The notes under the pieces were generated by a model, which was not told where the DNA came from, did not search any database, and saw nothing but the letters and a program-made list of their open reading frames with translations. From NCBI GenBank assembly GCA_022360535.1, contig JAKSCP010000037.1, positions 1 to 22,308 of the forward strand: DNA of 22,308 nucleotides. The letters are read 5' to 3'. The position numbers and the translations under genes were made by a program. Source of the DNA: Pseudomonadales bacterium (GTDB lineage: Bacteria; Pseudomonadota; Gammaproteobacteria; Pseudomonadales; Pseudohongiellaceae). This document shows positions 15,225 through 21,948 of the stretch, piece after piece. Each line of letters starts with the position of its first letter. The first letter of the stretch is position 1.

Positions 15225-15250
15225 AAATGCGACCACCATTGTTTGTGGTC
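15225..15250 (-). terminator. Inverted repeat: cupin terminator or operator
   Basis: GACCAC (15231-15236) and GTGGTC (15245-15250) form a perfect 6-bp stem with an eight-base loop. On the minus strand it lies 26 bases past the cupin stop and is followed by GCATTTTG, a moderately T-rich tail. That fits a weak terminator. It also sits just upstream of the extended -10 of the next operon, so it could be a regulator site. Confidence 0.45.
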
Positions 15251-15275
15251 TAGTGATCTCTCGGTGTACGCAGTC

Positions 15276-15650
15276 TTACGTCGTAGTATCCAGATTGTGG
15301 TAGTTGCGATGACTGAATCTTGGGGTGCAAATCGCAAGAAATTCTAAATCTTCGTTACCCAAATTGTGAATACGTTGTTTTGTCTGAGGGGGAATCAACA
15401 CCACATCACCGGGCAGCACCTCGCTGGCGTTGTCAGCCCCCACTTCCACTAGTCCCCGGCCTTTTAGAATTACATAACGCTCAAACGTGTCGTTCAGCCA
15501 ATGCCAGCGAGTAGTTTTCCCTACTTCTACACGGGCTCGTGCGATGGACACTTCAGAATCTTGCGACGAATTCGACACTTCGATGATGTGACAGCCTTCT
15601 TTGAAGTAAAACTCATCCTCGACGCGACAACGCCTAATGTGCTCGCTCAT
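15276..15650 (-). CDS. Small cupin-domain protein
   Basis: This 124-residue single-domain cupin is probably cytoplasmic, since no signal is seen. The first cupin motif spans about residues 44-65 (GKTTRWHW through FERYVILKGRG) and the second is PGDVVLIPPQTKQRIHN followed by LEFLAICTPRF. Compared with the metal-binding consensus the first histidine of the H-x-H pair is Arg or Trp, so metal ligation may be incomplete. Close relatives are common in proteobacteria and have no settled function. GGAAGGA precedes the ATG. It lies 34 bp after the cytochrome c lipoprotein gene and is probably cotranscribed with it. Confidence 0.82.
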   Translation of the reverse strand: MSEHIRRCRVEDEFYFKEGCHIIEVSNSSQDSEVSIARARVEVGKTTRWHWLNDTFERYVILKGRGLVEVGADNASEVLPGDVVLIPPQTKQRIHNLGNEDLEFLAICTPRFSHRNYHNLDTTT

Positions 15651-15684
15651 GTTCCTTCCCTATTGTGTTAGGTCGAGCGGCAGC

Positions 15685-16317
15685 TTACCTGTCGGACAAG
15701 CGTTGATAAACCCCGAAATGCACGTATTCCTGGTCTGTCTGCTGACCTTCCTGCACATTATTTGGAATCTGGTGGCTTACCGGCGTCAGGCTCTTCAGGT
15801 AAGCAGCAATGGAGAGGGCATCGTCATAAGTAATAGCGGCATAGGCTGGCCATGGCATGACGGGCAGGCTGCTGGCGCTATGTTCTGTGGTGCCGACCCG
15901 AATCATGGTGACCAGGCGCTCCATGGTCCAAAGTCCCAGCCCCGTTTCCATATCAGGGGTAAGATTTGCCGGGTAGACCACACCAGGATTTTCGTCGACA
16001 AAGGGACTGGTGTAGGCAATACCAGTACTGGAGCCGGCCAGGAGTCGATCCGGATTAGGTGCGCCAACCAGCGCACCGTCAGTATGGCAGCTGCCACAGC
16101 CCAGCAGGCCAACCAGATACCTTCCCCTCGCCAATTGTTCTACCGAATAGGTCGGTGAAGGCTGCGGCTCTGGGGTTGCAAAGATAGAGGCTGGATTCAG
16201 TTGTTCAAACTCTTCGAGAGGATTGTATCCCCCAACGGGTCTGCTGGTTGATCCTGAGCAGGCGACCAATGAAAGGGCTAAAAACCCCAGGAGTGCCATC
16301 TGCTTTGCAATTGCCAT
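15685..16317 (-). CDS. Cytochrome c lipoprotein
   Basis: This 210-residue exported mono-heme cytochrome has a signal peptide ending in the lipobox LVAC, with Cys20 as the lipidation site. A proline-rich linker (about 45-56) leads to a class I cytochrome domain with heme site Cys74-x-x-Cys77-His78 (CGSCH). The likely axial Met154 is in LPVMPWPAYAAIT, and a YDDALSIAAYLKSL helix closes the fold. It resembles the small subunits of membrane-bound dehydrogenases, which pass electrons toward oxidases or peroxidases. A strong Shine-Dalgarno (AGGAGGT, seven bases before ATG) suggests high expression. An FNR/ANR-like box lies about 63 bases upstream of the start. The cupin gene follows. Confidence 0.9.
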   Translation of the reverse strand: MAIAKQMALLGFLALSLVACSGSTSRPVGGYNPLEEFEQLNPASIFATPEPQPSPTYSVEQLARGRYLVGLLGCGSCHTDGALVGAPNPDRLLAGSSTGIAYTSPFVDENPGVVYPANLTPDMETGLGLWTMERLVTMIRVGTTEHSASSLPVMPWPAYAAITYDDALSIAAYLKSLTPVSHQIPNNVQEGQQTDQEYVHFGVYQRLSDR

Positions 16318-16373
16318 GTCTAATACCTCCTGAATGACTAGTAGTATGGTGGCATGTGCAGCTCCGGCAAGGC

Positions 16374-16387
16374 TTGATCTTGCGCAA
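16374..16387 (-). promoter_or_regulatory. FNR/ANR-like box upstream of the cytochrome c gene
   Basis: TTGATCTTGCGCAA matches TTGAT-N4-ATCAA at eight of ten positions (perfect left half, CGCAA in the right half). The centre is about 63 bases before the cytochrome ATG. A -10-like CATACT is at 16348-16343 on the minus strand, giving a box position near -44, slightly off the ideal -41.5. It overlaps the palindrome CTTGCGCAAG (16379-16388). Support is suggestive only. Confidence 0.35.
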
Positions 16388-16453
16388 GTGAGCTGTATTG
16401 AGAAGGTCTACGCTTTGGTGGAATGGCCCTGCTTCTCCTTCAGCGCCATTGTG

Positions 16454-16497
16454 CAGCGTACAAACAAGGTGGCTGGACCTCCCTTGTTTGTACGTTG
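16454..16497. repeat. Long inverted repeat (16-bp arms) in an intergenic gap
   Basis: CAGCGTACAAACAAGG (16454-16469) pairs with CCTTGTTTGTACGTTG (16482-16497), with 13 consecutive perfect pairs next to the 12-base loop, then one G-U and two more pairs. It begins 9 bases past the methyltransferase-like gene's stop codon and about 140 bp before the cytochrome gene on the same strand. No T-run follows on the minus strand. It may be an mRNA 3'-end structure, a Rho-related boundary or the footprint of a small repeat element. Confidence 0.7.
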
Positions 16498-16506
16498 GCA
16501 AGTTAT

Positions 16507-17241
16507 TTACGGTTTGCGGAACTTCATAGTGAAGCGGTCGGTGTTGCCTCTTACCCCCGGTGTACCGACTTCCTGCGTCAGATCATCTTCCGGGTGGTAG
16601 TGCATGTCGCTGTAATCGACAAATTCGAAACCAACATCAATCATTTCTTTGATAATCAGCACAGGGTCCAGTCTGCGTCCAACCGCTCGGCTGCCCGGTT
16701 GCATATGTCGACGCGTGTGATCGACCACACCGTAGATGCCGCCTGACTTGAGGGCATCAAAAACTGCCTGATTCAGGTTTGCCCGATCCTCAACTGAAGG
16801 ATTGTGCAGGTTCCAGAATGTCAGCACCATGTCAAAATCGTCGGTATCAAAGTCGAAGCTGGGGATGTTACCCAGGTTGATGGAATCGTTGATTGCTGAG
16901 GTGCAACCCAGACCATCCAATGTCATGACATCGCTCTTGAAGTCGTTACTGACACCTACAGAAAACACTAATTCGCCTCCAGCACTGCACAGAGTAGGCC
17001 CGAGAAATTTCGACCAATAGCCAGTGGCGGGTGAGATCTCCAACACTTTCATTGTGTCTTGCAGACCAAAGAACTCTAGAACCTCGGCGGGTTTGCGATT
17101 GGCGTCACGAGCGACCTCGGCTTCACTGCGAATGTCACCGGATAGGTTTTGCTCTATCCTGGCTTTCGTTCCGGCGACATCGGCCGCCATTAATTGAGCA
17201 CTTAGGGACAGGCCTCCAAGCGCGAGGATAAATTTTTGCAT
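16507..17241 (-). CDS. Exported class I methyltransferase-like protein
   Basis: This 244-residue protein begins with a signal peptide (MQKFILALGGLSLSAQLMAA). It then shows a Rossmann-like methyltransferase layout: motif I region VLEISPATGYWSKFL, an acidic DFDMVLTFWNLHN strand, and a GGIYGVVDHTRRHM strand-loop. Homologues with a signal peptide are common in environmental proteobacteria and are annotated as SAM-dependent methyltransferases. Motif I is degenerate (E-I-S-P-A-T-G instead of D/E-x-G-x-G-x-G), and SAM is not expected in the periplasm, so catalysis is doubtful. The ATG at 17241 is chosen because AAGGAG lies 10 bases before it, whereas an upstream ATG at 17262 has none. Confidence 0.8.
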   Translation of the reverse strand: MQKFILALGGLSLSAQLMAADVAGTKARIEQNLSGDIRSEAEVARDANRKPAEVLEFFGLQDTMKVLEISPATGYWSKFLGPTLCSAGGELVFSVGVSNDFKSDVMTLDGLGCTSAINDSINLGNIPSFDFDTDDFDMVLTFWNLHNPSVEDRANLNQAVFDALKSGGIYGVVDHTRRHMQPGSRAVGRRLDPVLIIKEMIDVGFEFVDYSDMHYHPEDDLTQEVGTPGVRGNTDRFTMKFRKP

Positions 17242-17318
17242 CAGGTATCTTCTCCTTCTCATGCAGGGGTTATGGATTGATTACGCGGACCGGTGGAATT
17301 GAAATTTCTTTCAACGGT

Positions 17319-18242
17319 TTATTGCTGATTTAATAGCCACCAACGCATCGTGCTAGTTACCGTTTCTGCCGCATCCTGTTGCACAAAATGAGCTGCTCCA
17401 GGAACCGCGACTATGGTTGTGGCGCTATCGTTCCAATCCCAGGTGTTGTTCAAACCATCAGAATGCAGCGCGGTGTCTTCCAGTCCGTGAAAAACCAACA
17501 ATGGGATATCCAGTTGTGGCGCGGCAGGTCTGGCGGCGTTGCCTGAGCTACCGCTGGGGTAGTTTTGTTTGTAATAAGCGAGCATGGCGTTGAAGTCGGA
17601 GCGACTGAAAGCCTCTACATAGCGTTCTCTGGCTGCGGCATCAGTCACCCATCCAGACAGAGTCTGGGCGGTCATGGGTCCACCGAAGAAGATGTCGGGA
17701 TCACTTGGGGAGCCCTCGATGAACACCCGTGCGTAGTTGCTGTTCTGCTGCTGTTCCTGATTAGTGGCTAACTCTCTGCCCATGCCATTGGGGTGGGGCA
17801 AATTCAAGATGATCAGATTGTCGACCATCTGTGGCAGGGCAAAGGCGAATTGCCAGGCGACCGCGCCGCCCCAGTCGTGACCCACAATGGTCGCACTATC
17901 TTCTCCCAGGTGACGAATTACCGCTGCTACATCTGAAACCAAATACTGCATGGCATAGTTCGACTCACCTTCCGGTTGACCGCTGCGGTTGTAGCCGCGT
18001 TGATCGATGGCCACCACTTTGAAGTTTTCACTAAGGCCTTCCATCTGGTGACGCCAGCTGTACCAGAAATCCGGAAAGCCATGGATCATCACTACCAATG
18101 GACCATCGCCCATCGTGGCATAGTGAATCTGCACCCCGTTACTGTCGGCATAACCATGCTCGACTTCTGACCAGGCATCAGCCAGAACCAGAGCCGGAGC
18201 TAACAGAAAACTACTAAGGAGTGCTACGAGAGAGTGTTTCAT
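17319..18242 (-). CDS. Exported alpha/beta hydrolase, epoxide-hydrolase-like
   Basis: This 307-residue protein has a cleavable signal (hydrophobic 4-20, likely cut after ADA). The oxyanion motif HGFPDFW is at 54-60, and the nucleophile elbow GHDWGG uses Asp123. The lid tyrosines are in AYYKQNYP (Tyr223/224). The acid is probably Asp256 in GLEDTAL, and the general base is His285 in GAAHFVQQ. An Asp nucleophile and paired lid tyrosines point to epoxide hydrolase rather than esterase; haloalkane dehalogenase or haloacetate dehalogenase cannot be excluded. Export to the periplasm is unusual for this class but is seen in aquatic bacteria. The gene is divergent from the secreted protein gene to its right, with about 200 bp between them. 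Confidence 0.88.
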   Translation of the reverse strand: MKHSLVALLSSFLLAPALVLADAWSEVEHGYADSNGVQIHYATMGDGPLVVMIHGFPDFWYSWRHQMEGLSENFKVVAIDQRGYNRSGQPEGESNYAMQYLVSDVAAVIRHLGEDSATIVGHDWGGAVAWQFAFALPQMVDNLIILNLPHPNGMGRELATNQEQQQNSNYARVFIEGSPSDPDIFFGGPMTAQTLSGWVTDAAARERYVEAFSRSDFNAMLAYYKQNYPSGSSGNAARPAAPQLDIPLLVFHGLEDTALHSDGLNNTWDWNDSATTIVAVPGAAHFVQQDAAETVTSTMRWWLLNQQ

Positions 18243-18292
18243 CAGAAATTGTCCGCATGTAAGTGATACCAGGGGGATTAAATCAGATTTTC

Positions 18293-18313
18293 TGCCAAAA
18301 GTTTATGCCAAAA
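18293..18313. repeat. Paired TGCCAAAA direct repeat in a divergent control region
   Basis: TGCCAAAA occurs at 18293-18300 and 18306-18313, 13 bp apart start to start. It lies between the divergent hydrolase (-) and secreted-protein (+) genes. On the minus strand each copy contains TTGGCA, a possible -35 element, but no matching -10 was found at the right distance. An operator is possible. Confidence 0.35.
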
Positions 18314-18461
18314 CCCCCAGCCTATCTGGTCTTCCGCTTGCCGCAGAGAGCCAGCATTAGAGTGCGACCGAGGGATGCTACGTGGTAATATGAACAGCTT
18401 TCATAGCGGAGAGGTGATGCTCTCCAAATCTCACGCAAGGCGCATACTCAGGGGGCTTATG

Positions 18462-19445
18462 ATGTTTAGAAGTACCGCATTGCTGGCAATTACGCTGTTT
18501 GGCAGCAGCTTATTTGCCCAAAACAACGACTATCCACGCACCAGTTTCGGTGCTCCAGATCTCGAAGGCACTTACAACATTGCCACTGTCACAATGTTGG
18601 AACGCGGCGAACAATTTGAGGGCAAGCTTGTGCTGACCCCCGAAGAGGCAGAGACTATGGGTGCAACCGGTGAGAGCTATCTGGAAGATCTCACAGACAA
18701 CATCGGCGGCGATGAAGGGACCATCGGCGGCTACAATACTTTTTGGATGGATCCGGGTGAACGCATGGCGGTTATCAATGGAGAGATTCGTTCTTCCATC
18801 ATCGTAGAGCCCGAAAACGGTCGCTTGCCGTGGTCACCGCAGGCACAGCGCATGATTTTTTCCCAGATGTCCGGTGGCGGACAATATGATGGTCCAGAGT
18901 CCCGGCCTATGGCTGATCGCTGCCTGGTTGGTTTCGGTTCGTCCGGTGGGCCTCCCATGCTGCCAGTACTCTACAACAACCACAGCCAGATCGTGCAGAC
19001 CGAAGACTACGTGGTCATTCTTGCCGAGATGAATCATGACGCACGCATTATCCGGATGCGCGACTCCGAGCATTCAGACATGCACAAATGGCTGGGTGAT
19101 TCCATTGGCTACTATGAAGGTGACACCCTGGTTGTAGAAACCACCAACTTTCATGCGCAGCAAGGATTTCGTGGAGCGTTACGGCACTTCATCTACCTGT
19201 CGCAGGAAGCCAAGATCACAGAGCGTTTTTCCCGCTTGGATGCAGATACTTTGCTCTACCGTTTCACCGTGGACGATCCTCAGGTCTACACCCAAGCCTG
19301 GACTGGTGAAATACCCATGCGTTCAGTAGAAGATCAAATCTACGAGTACGCCTGTCACGAAGGAAACCATGCACTACCTGGCATTCTGGCTGGTGCTCGC
19401 AGGCAGGAATTAGATGCCGAGTTCGGCATTGCAAGCCAAGACTAA
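18462..19445 (+). CDS. Secreted protein of an uncharacterised family
   Basis: This 327-residue exported protein has a typical signal peptide (hydrophobic 5-17, cut near FAQ, residue 20). Mature motifs are APDLEGTYN near the N-terminus, ADRCL, NNHSQIVQT, HDARIIRM, WLGDSIGYYEGDTLVVETTN and a C-terminal EYACHEGNH. I recognise this set from a large family of secreted proteins in marine gammaproteobacteria and acidobacteria with no assigned function. The conserved His, Asp and Cys residues could bind a metal, but this is speculation. The start is ambiguous. ATG 18462 has AGGGGG six bases upstream and gives a standard signal. ATG 18417 follows GGAGAGGTG and would add 15 residues. A hairpin follows the stop codon. 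Confidence 0.82.
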   Translation: MFRSTALLAITLFGSSLFAQNNDYPRTSFGAPDLEGTYNIATVTMLERGEQFEGKLVLTPEEAETMGATGESYLEDLTDNIGGDEGTIGGYNTFWMDPGERMAVINGEIRSSIIVEPENGRLPWSPQAQRMIFSQMSGGGQYDGPESRPMADRCLVGFGSSGGPPMLPVLYNNHSQIVQTEDYVVILAEMNHDARIIRMRDSEHSDMHKWLGDSIGYYEGDTLVVETTNFHAQQGFRGALRHFIYLSQEAKITERFSRLDADTLLYRFTVDDPQVYTQAWTGEIPMRSVEDQIYEYACHEGNHALPGILAGARRQELDAEFGIASQD

Positions 19446-19453
19446 ATGAGACG

Positions 19454-19479
19454 CGCCCAAGGCTGAGAGGTTTTGGGCG
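19454..19479 (+). terminator. Hairpin after the secreted-protein gene
   Basis: CGCCCAA (19454-19460) and TTGGGCG (19473-19479) form a perfect 7-bp stem with a 12-base loop, starting eight bases past the stop codon. The tail TAATCACTACTCCTTTG is only moderately T-rich, so this is a possible rather than certain terminator before the cytochrome gene. Confidence 0.45.
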
Positions 19480-19566
19480 TAATCACTACTCCTTTGATGT
19501 TAATCACCACCAGTCTCCATTAAAACGGTGACACTGAGATAATTCCTGACTCCCGACAGCTTGCCT

Positions 19567-19992
19567 ATGTTCTACAAAAAATTCGCCCTGATGGTCGCCA
19601 CCGCCCTAACTCTGGTAGCTGGCGTCAGCGGCGCTCAACTAGAACCACAACTCACAGTCAAAGAGATAATGAATGCCATCATTACACCCACCACGGGTAC
19701 TATCTGGGGTGCGTATCAGTTACAGACTGAGGCAGAGTGGCAGGAAGTGGAGAACGCGGCTTTGAGCGTGATCGCTGCGGCCAACTTGCTGTCTGCTGGC
19801 GGTGCTGGAGAGGGGGAGGTCGCGGTGGCTGAAGAAGCTGACTGGCAATCGTACAATCAACAGATGCTGGATGCGGCTCGACAGGTGCTGGTTGCAGTCG
19901 CAGCCAAAGATGAAGAAGCCCTGTTTAATGCAGGCAACGATGCCTTGTATCCGCCCTGTGAATCCTGCCACCAGCAATACCAGCAACAGTAG
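19567..19992 (+). CDS. Cytochrome c'/c556-like protein
   Basis: This 141-residue exported protein has a signal peptide cut near SGA (residue 23). A four-helix-type body follows, with the single heme site close to the C-terminus: Cys131-x-x-Cys134-His135 (PCESCH). A C-terminal CxxCH in a small helical protein is the hallmark of class II cytochromes (c', c556). Members carry electrons or bind NO and CO in the periplasm. An alanine/glutamate-rich stretch (about 75-93) looks like a flexible interhelix loop. ATG 19567 is chosen over a TTG two codons upstream, though no strong Shine-Dalgarno is visible. It is convergent with the HupE-like gene, with two bases between their stop codons. Confidence 0.85.
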   Translation: MFYKKFALMVATALTLVAGVSGAQLEPQLTVKEIMNAIITPTTGTIWGAYQLQTEAEWQEVENAALSVIAAANLLSAGGAGEGEVAVAEEADWQSYNQQMLDAARQVLVAVAAKDEEALFNAGNDALYPPCESCHQQYQQQ

Positions 19993-19994
19993 TC

Positions 19995-20987
19995 TTAAGC
20001 CACGACAAACAACGCTGGCAACCGCTCAAGAAACCAAAAGCAGGCGATGCCGCCGAGTCCATAAGCCAGTCCTCGATGGGTGCTGATTACCAGCCCCTGG
20101 AACGCACGACTATAAACAAAGTGCAGGGCAGCCATCATCAGAATGAATCCTATTTGCCCGGCTTCGACACCGAGGTTGAAAAACAGCAGGGCGAGTGGAA
20201 TGTCGTTGTCGCTCAGCCCCAGTTCTCCCAGCGCGCCGGCGAATCCGAAACCATGAAACAGGCCGAATATGAAAGCCACGAGCCAGGGTTTTTCGTGAAC
20301 CAGTGTGCGGACTCCCTGTTGTCCCATAACCACTTCGCGCGCCAACATTAAGATAGAAAGCGCAATGAGGGCCTCGATAGGAGCATTGGGGACTGGGAAG
20401 ATGCCGAGCACCGCGAATGCCAGGGTAATGCTGTGGGCGATGGTAAACGCCGTGATGGTTTTGATTAGTTTCCAGAACCCACTCAGCAGTAATAACAAGC
20501 CCAGTACAAACAGCAGGTGATCGATACCGAACAGGATATGCTCAGCACCCAGGATTAGATAGCGGGAGGCGAAGTTACTGAGTGAGCCAGCGCCGGCCTT
20601 GAGATCGCTGAGCGGAACGCTGACTCTGGTGCCATCTCCAGGGAAATAACTGGAGACATCACTACCATCCCGCCAACGTGCTACAACCACAACCCCTTCG
20701 AGTGCCCAGGGAAACATCAGTTCATCTTCGATTGACAGTGCTGGCTCACATTGGAACTGATAGCTGAAGTTACCTGGGGGCAAACCGGTGCAGTGAGCAG
20801 GTAGGATGCGTTCGATGTTGAATAAGGGAGGAACTTGTTGATCGACAATGGAGAGCCGGTATTGGTTGTCGGTGTCCTCATCAAGAAAGACTCGCGCCAC
20901 CCCAGTAACATCTACATCGTGGCCCAATGTGGGTTGGGCGATGAATGCTGCTAACAGTATGAAAGTTGACCGGAGTATGGCGCGCAT
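19995..20987 (-). CDS. HupE/UreJ-2 family membrane protein
   Basis: This 330-residue protein has a signal peptide (cut near LGH, residue 22) and an extracytoplasmic beta-rich domain of about 115 residues. A six- to seven-helix membrane domain follows. The signature motifs are GAEHILFGIDHLLF (147-160), FTIAHSITLAFA (181-192), FGLFHGFGFAGALGELGL and FFNLGVEAGQ. The histidines and aspartate in these helices are likely metal ligands. Classic HupE and UreJ are nickel transporters. This second subfamily has an added periplasmic domain and its substrate is unproven. It starts six bases after the PpiC-type gene on the same strand, so the pair is almost certainly one operon. Confidence 0.87.
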   Translation of the reverse strand: MRAILRSTFILLAAFIAQPTLGHDVDVTGVARVFLDEDTDNQYRLSIVDQQVPPLFNIERILPAHCTGLPPGNFSYQFQCEPALSIEDELMFPWALEGVVVVARWRDGSDVSSYFPGDGTRVSVPLSDLKAGAGSLSNFASRYLILGAEHILFGIDHLLFVLGLLLLLSGFWKLIKTITAFTIAHSITLAFAVLGIFPVPNAPIEALIALSILMLAREVVMGQQGVRTLVHEKPWLVAFIFGLFHGFGFAGALGELGLSDNDIPLALLFFNLGVEAGQIGFILMMAALHFVYSRAFQGLVISTHRGLAYGLGGIACFWFLERLPALFVVA

Positions 20988-20993
20988 AGTTGT

Positions 20994-21830
20994 TTAGTGT
21001 TCTGAATCCGCAGCTTCCGTAATCACTATGGAGTACTTATCGAAGAGCCTGGAAATTTCCACTTGTAGCCTCGCTTCTTCTTCGGAATTTATCCATTCCA
21101 GTCTTACTCTGTCTCTTATTTCGGATAACTCTGGCAGACGTTCTGGATAGACAGTTGTGGTTTGCAACCAGTGTTGACCGCGGTTACTGACGAAAGGACC
21201 GGCCCATTCGCCTGCGGCTGAAGCAAACACCTGATTGGCGAACTCTTCGCTGAAGATGTTTGACACATCCAGGTGGTTAATATTGGGTAGGGGACCACTG
21301 CTGCCAGGGTTCGACTCGAGTAGCGCCTCCGCAGAACCGCCTGCCTCCAAAAGGGACAAAGTGCCATCCGGCAATGTCTCGCGAGAGTCGAAAACTAATT
21401 CAATCACGTCCCGCGAGGACGGGATGCGGTAGCGGTCAATGTTGGCTTCATAGAACGTCTGTAATTCTTCATCGCTTGGCTGGATGATCTCTCCGCTTAA
21501 TACATGCAGCATTTTTTGAGCAAGCATGTCATGGATACGTGCATCATTGTCGAGTCCAAGCGCAAGAGCCTCTCGAACCAATATTTGTTCTTCAACATAG
21601 CGGGCAGCTACAAAATCTCGTTGCTCTTGCGTCAACTCCTCACCGGTAGCCATTTCCTGCATGAAGACTCTGGCATCAATTTCCCGCTGATCCAGTTCCA
21701 GCACGTTTTCCTGATTCACACTACTCAATCCATAGGCGACAAAAATCAACAGCGCCAACAGAAAGAAGTGCACGGTAGGTTCGTGTAATAAGCGTTGCCA
21801 GAGCGTACGAGGAGTTTGAGTGTCGGGCAT
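20994..21830 (-). CDS. Membrane-anchored PpiC-type peptidyl-prolyl isomerase
   Basis: This 278-residue protein has a cytoplasmic tail, one membrane helix (about 20-36) and a periplasmic part. That part has a SurA-like helical chaperone region (about 45-125, rich in EE/QQ/LA) and a parvulin-like domain (about 130-240, with ELVFDSRETL and GEWAGPFVSNRGQHWLQ). It resembles PpiD-like or Rotamase_2 proteins that help fold exported proteins. The active-site pattern of parvulins is not clearly conserved, so it may act mainly as a chaperone. AAGGT lies before the ATG. Its position directly before the HupE-like gene suggests it helps that protein's large periplasmic domain fold, which is inferred from gene order. 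Confidence 0.85.
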   Translation of the reverse strand: MPDTQTPRTLWQRLLHEPTVHFFLLALLIFVAYGLSSVNQENVLELDQREIDARVFMQEMATGEELTQEQRDFVAARYVEEQILVREALALGLDNDARIHDMLAQKMLHVLSGEIIQPSDEELQTFYEANIDRYRIPSSRDVIELVFDSRETLPDGTLSLLEAGGSAEALLESNPGSSGPLPNINHLDVSNIFSEEFANQVFASAAGEWAGPFVSNRGQHWLQTTTVYPERLPELSEIRDRVRLEWINSEEEARLQVEISRLFDKYSIVITEAADSEH

Positions 21831-21948
21831 GAATTGACCTTATGCATTCAAGCTATATCGTTGAGCTGGCTGGCGATTGTGGCTGTCTGAGGCTTGCATT
21901 GCCAGCATCGATGCGATTGTATATCCGGCTAGGAGGGGCAATCCAGTC

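Noticed and set aside
15637..16158. 173-codon + strand frame opposite the cytochrome c lipoprotein
   Set aside because: Antisense to a gene with lipobox, heme motif and strong ribosome-binding site; no recognisable domain of its own.
17299..17314. TTGAAA/TTTCAA hairpin after the hydrolase stop as a terminator
   Set aside because: AT-only short stem with no T-run on the minus strand; too weak.
18250..18320. GGGGG/CCCCC long-range pairing in the divergent region
   Set aside because: Five-base arms with a loop of about 40 bases; not meaningful.
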